Shown here: one piece after another, positions 1-4,435 of the stretch
How the letters are laid out: every line of letters starts with the position of its first letter
How positions within the stretch are numbered: position 1 is the first letter of the stretch
Assembly: GCA_903864395.1 (NCBI GenBank)
Contig: CAIPFQ010000118.1
Span: forward strand, 1-5,563
Length of the DNA stretch: 5,563 nucleotides
Source: an uncultured Chlamydiae bacterium
Lineage (GTDB): Bacteria > Chlamydiota > Chlamydiia > Chlamydiales > SM23-39
Direction of reading: 5' to 3'
Notes under the pieces: generated by a model
What the model was told of the DNA's origin: nothing
The model's database searches: none
What the model saw: the letters and a program-made list of their open reading frames with translations, nothing else
Program-made: the position numbers and the translations under genes

Positions 1-53
1 ACTCGACTTTGCAACTTTTTTGGGTTGGATGCCTCGGGAGATTTGTTCTCGGT

Positions 54-109
54 GGCGTTATTTAAATCGGGCAGGGGTTAAAAACCCCTGCCCAATTTAA
101 ATAATCGCC
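54..109. terminator. GC-core hairpin in AT flanks, possible bidirectional intrinsic terminator
   Basis: The core is an 11-bp perfect stem (GGGCAGGGGTT at 69-79 with AACCCCTGCCC at 83-93) and a 3-nt A loop. It is flanked by complementary AT-rich arms (58-67 and 95-104), and after a bulge GGCG pairs with CGCC (54-57 and 106-109). The strong core with AT-rich flanks on both sides resembles a bidirectional intrinsic terminator, for example for a gene just left of the window. However, the downstream T tract (AATTTAAAT) is poor on either strand, and the hairpin is also the apical part of the larger 1-183 palindrome. The terminator role is therefore tentative. Confidence 0.4.
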
Positions 110-111
110 CA

Positions 112-130
112 GTTCGACCAAAGGTCGAAC
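112..130. repeat. Small perfect hairpin inserted in the right arm of the palindrome
   Basis: GTTCGACC (112-119) and GGTCGAAC (123-130) form an 8-bp perfect stem with an AAA loop. It has no partner on the left arm, where a single base (53) occupies the equivalent place. It is thus the main asymmetry of the 1-183 palindrome and would be the third helix of a three-way junction if the region is transcribed. Confidence 0.6.
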
Positions 131-206
131 GTCCGAGGACAAATAGCCAAGACAGGCAGCCCACAAAAGATGTAAAGTCGAGTAAATCTCTTTTTTAATT
201 AAAATC

Positions 207-212
207 AAGGAG
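207..212 (+). promoter_or_regulatory. Strong Shine-Dalgarno for the first translocator-operon gene
   Basis: AAGGAG lies 6 nt upstream of the ATG at 219. It is among the best ribosome-binding sites in the window and fixes the start of the 199-residue protein. No convincing -35/-10 pair was found between the palindrome and this site; TAAAAT at 200-205 is too close to the start codon to serve. The operon promoter is therefore either within or upstream of the palindrome, or of a non-consensus type. Confidence 0.8.
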
Positions 213-218
213 CCTTGT

Positions 219-818
219 ATGTCATACCCGATCCATTTAGACACAGCCAACATCTACAACAACTCTACTCACACCAATGAGGTCATACGAGAAAACCCAG
301 CGCTCAATGAAATGGATCTCTCTCTTGAAGATGCGACAGGAGCCCTTGATAAGCTCTATAAAAAATCTGTGGGCGCAGGCCCTGCCGAAATGGCGATTCG
401 ACTCATTCACGAGATTGAAGAGAATGAGGGGAGAAAAATTCACGAAATCACCAAAGACTTGAAAAAGAAACTAGAAACAACAAACCTTTTGTTAAAACTA
501 CAGAGCGAATTCACTTCTTTGCCCGATCTCGATCGCCATAGGCCGAGCGAAAATATGAAAAAAATGCTCATAGAACTGAGAGATCAGGGCATTGAAATAT
601 GGGATGAAAATGCGGAGATAGTCAAAGAAAAGATTCCTGAAATCAAAGCACAGATTAATGCCCAAGTAGAGAAACTTCGCACTGAGCATCAAACGATTAT
701 GACAACAGACCTTCAACACAAAACCAATAGCATTCAAGCTTTTTTGAATATCGCCAGACAAATCGTCAATAGTTACGAGAGATCCATAGAAAACATTCTC
801 AAAAGGATTCATTCCTAA
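219..818 (+). CDS. Putative T3S needle-tip or filament-type hydrophilic translocator (199 aa), first gene of the translocator operon
   Basis: I do not recognise a named family with certainty. The protein is hydrophilic and almost entirely helical: a long helix around residues 36-98, a Pro/Arg-containing break (102-109), a short segment ending in an L-R-D-Q-G-I-E-I turn (about 110-127), and a long C-terminal coiled-coil-like helix (about 135-197). There is no signal peptide or membrane segment, as expected for a T3S substrate. Helix-linker-helix architecture and about 195 residues match EspA and SseB, and the coiled-coil pair also recalls LcrV-type tip proteins. Context is the main argument: it directly precedes the class II chaperone and both hydrophobic translocators, the slot of LcrV in Yersinia and SseB in SPI-2. 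The start is set by AAGGAG 6 nt upstream. Its stop overlaps the next start (TAATG), implying coupling. Alternatives are a CT577-like chlamydial protein or an accessory chaperone. Confidence 0.5.
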   Translation: MSYPIHLDTANIYNNSTHTNEVIRENPALNEMDLSLEDATGALDKLYKKSVGAGPAEMAIRLIHEIEENEGRKIHEITKDLKKKLETTNLLLKLQSEFTSLPDLDRHRPSENMKKMLIELRDQGIEIWDENAEIVKEKIPEIKAQINAQVEKLRTEHQTIMTTDLQHKTNSIQAFLNIARQIVNSYERSIENILKRIHS

Positions 819-1237
819 TGCAAGAGCTACAGAAAGTGCATACAATCCATAGAGCTTCCCCCACAAATACCGAATTTCTCTATTCTCGTGGTCTGTCTCA
901 TCATCGAGAAGGGCACTTAAAAGAGGCAATCCAAATTTTTAGTATTTTGTGTACGTATCGTCCCGTGGAGATTCGATTCTGGTTGTCGCTCAGCACCTCT
1001 CTCCAAGAAGCAAAACGTTATGAAGAAGCTCATCGCACATGGGGCGTCGCCGCAATTTTACAAGACAGCGATCCCTATCCTCACTTTCATATTGCAGAGT
1101 GTTGCTTATATCTTCACAACTTCACAGAAGCCTCCCAAGCTTTGGAGAAATCCTTAGCGAGAATAGAAGGCACCCACCCCTTGTTGGAAAAAATTGCGAT
1201 GTTGAAAAAACAATGGAACGAGAAACAGTGTCTCTAA
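818..1237 (+). CDS. sycD: Type III secretion class II (translocator) chaperone, LcrH/SycD/CesD family
   Basis: This 139-residue protein is a cytoplasmic TPR chaperone that keeps the two hydrophobic translocators soluble and separate before secretion. Three TPR-like units are visible. The first is around residues 19-52 (start FLYSRGLSHHREGHLKEAIQ, continuing into IFSILCTYRP). The second is around 53-86 (FWLSLSTSLQEAKRYEEAH, then WGVAAILQDSDPYP). The third is around 87-121 (HFHIAECCLYLHNFTEASQ). The segment D-P-Y-P-H-F-H-I-A-E-C-C is very characteristic of the LcrH/SycD family, and the length is only slightly below the usual 150-170. The ATG overlaps the preceding stop by one base, with a modest AAAAGGA site 10 nt upstream, so coupling to the first gene is likely. 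The 3' end overlaps the next gene by 25 nt. Its probable clients are the two proteins encoded immediately downstream. In Chlamydia the corresponding gene is called lcrH_1/scc2. Confidence 0.88.
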   Translation: MQELQKVHTIHRASPTNTEFLYSRGLSHHREGHLKEAIQIFSILCTYRPVEIRFWLSLSTSLQEAKRYEEAHRTWGVAAILQDSDPYPHFHIAECCLYLHNFTEASQALEKSLARIEGTHPLLEKIAMLKKQWNEKQCL

Positions 1238-2088
1238 ATCGCATTGAAGAAAGACATTCCCTTGAAGTGCAACCCCATCTAGGTTCTGTTGGTGCTGTAC
1301 ACCCCCCCGCTCCTCGTACACACGTTAGCACCCTTACAAAGCATCCGGCTTATCTTCTTGATATCGCTTATCTTCAAATAGAAACTGAAAAAACGATTGA
1401 AAACGAGATCCACATAGCAAAAAAAGATCTCGATCGATTGAGAAAAGAACTTCTCGATCTACAAAAAGAAAAAGAGGTCGCCTGTCGCAAACACGCGGAA
1501 GATTTAGCTGCTAAGAGCAGTTGGAATACTTTGAGTCTCATCGCGCAATACCTCGCTGGCAGTGCGTCCCTAGTGCTTGCCATTCCCCTTCTCTTCGCAG
1601 CCCCTTGGGCCGGCGCTCTGCTTCTTACCTCAGGAATCTTAGCTCTTACAAATCGAGTCATTCAAGACACTGTCGGAATGAAAACCATCGCAGCATGGTT
1701 TACAAAATCAGCTGAGCTGCAGCAAACGTATGCGCAACGCATTGAAGCAGGATTTCTCATCTTAAGCCTTGGCACGGGGCTTGCAGGGGGAATTGTAGGT
1801 CTTGCCTCGGGGCAGTGGTCGCTGCTCGCGTCCACCCAAACGATGATCAAAAAAGTGGCTCTGGCCATTCAGCTCTCTAGCACAGGGATTGGGATTATCT
1901 CAAAAATCGGGCAGATCGTGATCGACAAAAGACTCAATACTCTCGATATTCAAAAGGTTCTTCTCGATGACAAGACAGAAATCACCAAGAAAAGAATGGA
2001 ACAAATCTCAAGCCAGCTGCAAGAGGCAATTACAGACAAAAGTTTAAACGACGACATAACACGCGGAATGTTAGCAAATCCCATTTAG
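1213..2088 (+). CDS. sctE: T3S major hydrophobic translocator, YopB/SseC/CopB type (SctE)
   Basis: From the ATG at 1213 the product has 291 residues. It would be secreted through the needle and inserted in the host membrane as the large pore subunit. Visible features are a charged N-terminus, a coiled coil at about 52-100, a long hydrophobic hairpin at about 107-147 (Gly/Ala-rich, with PWAGALLLTSGILALTN, very like the YopB/IpaB core), a second hydrophobic stretch at about 180-200 continuing less strongly to 236, and an amphipathic C-terminal helix (about 252-280). PHLGSV (21-26) resembles the P-x-L-x-x-P chaperone-binding motif but lacks the final Pro. The frame stays open upstream to 1039, but that part lies on sycD in another frame and is Arg/Ser-rich, so it is not used. 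GTG at 1228 is the other possible start (286 aa). It is clearly shorter than YopB (about 400) or chlamydial CopB (nearly 500). Confidence 0.8.
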   Translation: MERETVSLNRIEERHSLEVQPHLGSVGAVHPPAPRTHVSTLTKHPAYLLDIAYLQIETEKTIENEIHIAKKDLDRLRKELLDLQKEKEVACRKHAEDLAAKSSWNTLSLIAQYLAGSASLVLAIPLLFAAPWAGALLLTSGILALTNRVIQDTVGMKTIAAWFTKSAELQQTYAQRIEAGFLILSLGTGLAGGIVGLASGQWSLLASTQTMIKKVALAIQLSSTGIGIISKIGQIVIDKRLNTLDIQKVLLDDKTEITKKRMEQISSQLQEAITDKSLNDDITRGMLANPI

Positions 2089-2091
2089 GAG
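2087..2091 (+). promoter_or_regulatory. Shine-Dalgarno of the minor translocator gene, overlapping the upstream stop codon
   Basis: AGGAG shares its first two bases with the TAG stop of the preceding gene and lies 7 nt before the ATG at 2099. Terminating ribosomes would uncover or directly occupy this site, so the two translocators are probably made in a linked ratio. Confidence 0.75.
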
Positions 2092-2098
2092 TTTTTTT

Positions 2099-2767
2099 AT
2101 GATAAAGTCCATCCCCGAAACTACCATTGATAGTTCATATCAGGAGCCAAAGACAAAACGGCTTTCTGAGACCGAAGAATCGTTGTTCCTGCAAGAGCCC
2201 CAAGAGCCTCAAGAGCCTTTAGAGGATTTTCTCAAGGGCTTTACGCTCAAGAGAGGCTCTCTTGAAGATCCCATCGACACATCATCCATTCCCCCCATAA
2301 AAAAGCGTGTAAGCTATATTAAAGAGGTTCTTGGAATGGTGGCGCAGCAGTTCGCTTTAAGCAAAGAAATCTCCTCTGGCAAGCAGATCGCCTTAGAAAA
2401 AACACTCAGTGAATATCATCGTGGGAACACCAACACAGCAAGCTCCTATAAAGAGCTCGGGGCTTATAATATGAGTGCTGCCGTCACCTCCATTTTCGTT
2501 TCCGCCCTCGGGTTTATTCCCGCTTTTTCTTCTGAGACAGCGCAAGCGATTGTGAAAACATGCGCTGAGCAAACACCCAACATAGGATCCATGTTCAAAA
2601 CAAAATGCGAGTCCGATATTTCTGCAGGACAGCAAGGGGCGTCGCTATTTATGGATCGCTATAGAAATGATATGTCGGATAAACAATCGGAAACACAGTC
2701 CAGACAAGAACAAGCCGCGCTTGCAAAATCAACGCTTGAAGCTTTGATTGCAGCAAGCAGAGCTTAA
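2099..2767 (+). CDS. sctB: T3S minor hydrophobic translocator, YopD/EspB/CopD type (SctB)
   Basis: This 222-residue protein is placed as the second pore subunit. It has a polar, acidic, Pro-rich N-terminus with a QEP triple repeat (32-40), helical segments at about 70-120, one hydrophobic segment at about 124-145 (A-Y-N-M-S-A-A-V-T-S-I-F-V-S-A-L-G-F), and a polar Gln/Ser-rich C-terminal half ending in an amphipathic helix (about 195-220). A single membrane segment followed by a helical C-terminus is the YopD/EspB/SseD plan. Chlamydial CopD proteins are larger, so this is a reduced or divergent version. Sequence similarity I can recognise by eye is weak; the call rests on this plan and on its place right after the major translocator. 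The start is secured by AGGAG 7 nt upstream. Two Cys residues (155 and 170) flank a short polar stretch and might form a disulphide after secretion (inference). Confidence 0.65.
   Translation: MIKSIPETTIDSSYQEPKTKRLSETEESLFLQEPQEPQEPLEDFLKGFTLKRGSLEDPIDTSSIPPIKKRVSYIKEVLGMVAQQFALSKEISSGKQIALEKTLSEYHRGNTNTASSYKELGAYNMSAAVTSIFVSALGFIPAFSSETAQAIVKTCAEQTPNIGSMFKTKCESDISAGQQGASLFMDRYRNDMSDKQSETQSRQEQAALAKSTLEALIAASRA
2192..2218 (+). repeat. Three tandem 9-bp units encoding Gln-Glu-Pro
   Basis: Units at 2192-2200, 2201-2209 and 2210-2218 read CAAGAGCCC, CAAGAGCCT and CAAGAGCCT. They give QEP three times in the predicted disordered N-terminus of the minor translocator. Because each unit is three codons, copy-number change by slippage would alter length without breaking the frame. 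Confidence 0.85.
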
Positions 2768-2776
2768 GTTGTTCTG

Positions 2777-2805
2777 TTGACCCGAAACTATTCTTTTTTT
2801 ACAAT
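2777..2805 (+). promoter_or_regulatory. Sigma70-type promoter for the mlaEFD operon
   Basis: TTGACC (2777-2782) and TACAAT (2800-2805) are separated by exactly 17 bp. Each hexamer matches the consensus at five of six positions. It begins 10 nt after the translocator operon stop and would start transcription near 2812, giving a leader of about 62 nt to the ATG at 2874. This separates the lipid-transport genes from the T3S operon as an independent unit, although read-through from upstream remains possible. Confidence 0.65.
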
Positions 2806-2808
2806 GAG

Positions 2809-2829
2809 CCCAGACCCATAGGGTCTGGG
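2809..2829. promoter_or_regulatory. Perfect 9-bp palindrome at the predicted transcription start (operator, 5' hairpin or weak terminator)
   Basis: CCCAGACCC (2809-2817) and GGGTCTGGG (2821-2829) are exact reverse complements around ATA. No T tract follows on either strand (ATTCCTCT on the plus side), so it is a poor intrinsic terminator for the upstream operon. It lies immediately downstream of the -10 hexamer and covers the expected start site. An operator, or a hairpin at the 5' end of the mla transcript, are both reasonable readings. A factor-assisted terminator for the translocator operon is the alternative. Confidence 0.6.
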
Positions 2830-2873
2830 ATTCCTCTCGCGTCCCCATCGATAGTTTGAATTTTTTCGGTACC

Positions 2874-3671
2874 ATGATTGCCCTGATAAAAAAACATTCA
2901 TTTCATTTCCTGGAGCTCGTCGGAGAATATGTTTCTCTTATAGGCGATGTCATCACAGCTTCCATAAAAAAACCTCCTTCGTGGAGCTTAGTGCGGGAAC
3001 AACTGTTCCATATTGGAGTCATGTCGGTCTCTGTCGTAGCCATCACTGGATTTACCACAGGGTTTGTTCTCGCGGCGCAATCCTTTTATCAGCTTGGAGA
3101 AAAAGGGCTCTCAGGAGTGACTGGCGTTCTTGTCGGCAAAGCCATGATCACGGAGCTAGGGCCCATTCTCACAGCCTTTATGGTGATAGGGCGCGTCGGC
3201 TCTTCTATGTGCGCAGAGCTCGGTTCCATGAGGGTTACAGAACAAATCGACGCTATGCGATCTATGGCCACAAATCCCAACGCATACCTCATCGCCCCTA
3301 GATTCATCGCTGGGATGTTTATGATCCCCCTTCTTACCCTCTTTAGCACCATGATGGGCATTTTCGGAGGCTATCTCATTGCCATCAGCCTTTTTCATAT
3401 GACGGCCGCAAGCTATTTTGAACCAATGCAGCTTCATATCAGTCTGTTCGATGTTGCAAGCGGTTTTATTAAATCTTTTATTTTCGGCGTTTTGCTCATC
3501 ACTGTCTGCTGTTATAAAGGAATGAAGGCCACAGGGGGCGCAGCGGGCGTTGGAAAAGCTACGACCCAAAGCGTTGTCACGAGCTATATTCTCATCTTGG
3601 TCTCTGACTTTTTTTTAACTATCGCTCTCAATCTCATCAATCAAAAACTCAAATATAGCTGGATGCAGTGA
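2874..3671 (+). CDS. mlaE: MlaE-family ABC transporter permease (MCE/Mla lipid transport)
   Basis: This is the inner-membrane permease of an MCE-type lipid transporter that shuttles phospholipids between inner and outer membranes. From ATG 2874 it has 265 residues, the usual family size (E. coli MlaE is 260). Visible are an N-terminal amphipathic interface helix (about 1-27), membrane segments at about 46-68, 90-110, 142-173, 197-213 and 233-254, and the family hallmark at 91-131 (T-E-L-G-P-I-L-T-A, then G-R-V-G-S-S, A-E-L-G-S-M-R and V-T-E-Q-I-D-A-M). A second conserved block near 220-231 (G-G-A-A-G-V-G-K-A-T-T) corresponds to the SAGISRATTRTVV region of MlaE. The frame also allows TTG at 2856 (271 aa); neither start has a clear ribosome-binding site, and ATG is preferred for codon and length. 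Its stop overlaps the mlaF start (GTGA). Confidence 0.93.
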   Translation: MIALIKKHSFHFLELVGEYVSLIGDVITASIKKPPSWSLVREQLFHIGVMSVSVVAITGFTTGFVLAAQSFYQLGEKGLSGVTGVLVGKAMITELGPILTAFMVIGRVGSSMCAELGSMRVTEQIDAMRSMATNPNAYLIAPRFIAGMFMIPLLTLFSTMMGIFGGYLIAISLFHMTAASYFEPMQLHISLFDVASGFIKSFIFGVLLITVCCYKGMKATGGAAGVGKATTQSVVTSYILILVSDFFLTIALNLINQKLKYSWMQ

Positions 3672-4435
3672 TCACAATTCGCAATTTATGCAAGCGCTAT
3701 GGAACAATGGAGGTTTTACGCGATCTCAACCTCGATGTGCAAAGCGGTGAAATTTTAGTAATTCTGGGACGCTCTGGCGTGGGAAAAAGCGTTTTGCTCC
3801 GCCACATTATCGGGATTGAAAAGCCCGATGCTGGCACAATCGAAATCGGAGGCGTTGATCTTACAAAACTCAAAAAAGCAGACCTCTATGAGACAATAAA
3901 AAACATGGGGATGCTTTTTCAAGGCTCTGCTCTTTTCGATTCAATGAATGTTGAAGACAACACAGGGTTTTATCTCGTCCAGCATGGCAATCCGATCACA
4001 AAAAAACCATTTTCTCCAGAGGCAATCAAAAAAAGAGTGCAAGAGGTCTTATCTATGGTAGGGCTCGAAGGGACAGAAAAAAAATTTCCCTCGGATCTTT
4101 CTGGTGGCATGAAAAAAAGAGCGGCTTTGGCAAGGCTCATCGTGTACCGCCCCTCTATTCTTCTCTACGATGAGCCGACCACGGGCTTAGATCCCATTAC
4201 AGCCCGGCAAATCAATGAATTGATTGTAAAAACGCAACAAGATCTCAAAGGAACAAGCATTGTCGTCACTCACGATCTTAACTCCGCCTTCTTCATCGCT
4301 GATCGAATCGCTTTGCATCGCGAAGGACAGATCGCCTTCATCTCAGAGCCAGAAAATTTTATGAAAATGAATGATCCCATGATTCAAATCCTCTCTCAAT
4401 ACGGATCTTTTCGACCCAAAGGCACTCCATCATGA
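3668..4435 (+). CDS. mlaF: MlaF-family ABC transporter ATPase
   Basis: This 255-residue cytoplasmic ATPase energises the MlaE permease. All nucleotide-binding motifs are intact: Walker A GRSGVGKS (34-41), Q-loop Gln85 in LFQGSALFDS (83-92), ABC signature LSGGMKKR (144-151), Walker B ILLYDE (164-169) with catalytic Glu169, D-loop GLD (173-175) and switch His202. The LSGGM-x-K-R form of the signature and LFQGSALFDS are typical of the MlaF subgroup rather than of importers in general. A short extra loop (about 106-117, H-G-N-P-I-T-K-K-P-F-S-P) follows the Q-loop region. The start is GTG within the GTGA overlap with mlaE; the next in-frame ATG (3707) would delete the first beta-strand. The stop overlaps mlaD (ATGA), so translational coupling along the three genes is expected. 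Confidence 0.95.
   Translation: MITIRNLCKRYGTMEVLRDLNLDVQSGEILVILGRSGVGKSVLLRHIIGIEKPDAGTIEIGGVDLTKLKKADLYETIKNMGMLFQGSALFDSMNVEDNTGFYLVQHGNPITKKPFSPEAIKKRVQEVLSMVGLEGTEKKFPSDLSGGMKKRAALARLIVYRPSILLYDEPTTGLDPITARQINELIVKTQQDLKGTSIVVTHDLNSAFFIADRIALHREGQIAFISEPENFMKMNDPMIQILSQYGSFRPKGTPS

Larger units (their letters stand above)
1..183. repeat. Large imperfect palindrome (MITE-like element or structured RNA), left edge possibly cut by the window
   Basis: Nearly the whole stretch folds back on itself. Bases 1-24 pair with 160-183 (21 Watson-Crick pairs, one G-T at 11/173, mismatches at 14/170 and 20/164). Bases 41-52 pair with 133-144 (11 pairs plus a T-G at 47/138). Bases 54-79 pair with 83-109 (one C-A mismatch at 68/94, one bulged T at 105). 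An additional perfect hairpin, 112-119 with 123-130, sits between the arms on the right side, so the fold is a three-way junction on a long stem. Bases 25-40 and 145-159 pair only patchily. Pairing reaches base 1, so the left arm may extend outside the window. A T-run (191-196) follows the right arm. I see no convincing coding sequence here. It could be a MITE, an inverted duplication, a structured RNA or a leader of the downstream operon; the fold is visible, the role is not. Confidence 0.75.

Noticed and set aside
1..183. 6S RNA as the identity of the left structured region
   Set aside because: The length and long-hairpin form are similar, but the fold shows a three-way junction and a very stable GC-rich apical stem instead of the typical central bubble, and I cannot identify conserved 6S sequence elements.
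200..205. TAAAAT as a -10 box for the translocator operon
   Set aside because: Transcription would begin at about 212, inside the Shine-Dalgarno, and there is no -35 match 17 bp upstream.
62..253. Minus-strand open frame of 63 codons across the left non-coding region
   Set aside because: It runs through the palindrome and the start of a well-supported gene, has no ribosome-binding site I can see, and its composition resembles no recognised protein.
1039..1212. Upstream in-frame extension of the major translocator frame (58 codons)
   Set aside because: It lies wholly on the chaperone gene in another frame, is Arg/Ser-rich and unlike a YopB N-terminus. ATG 1213 gives a sensible start.
2785..2857. 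7-bp inverted repeat AAACTAT (2785-2791) / ATAGTTT (2851-2857) enclosing the promoter palindrome
   Set aside because: Short and AT-rich over a 73-bp span; easily expected by chance.
3156..3569. 137-codon minus-strand open frame opposite mlaE
   Set aside because: His/Cys-rich random-looking composition opposite a well-conserved permease; treated as a shadow.
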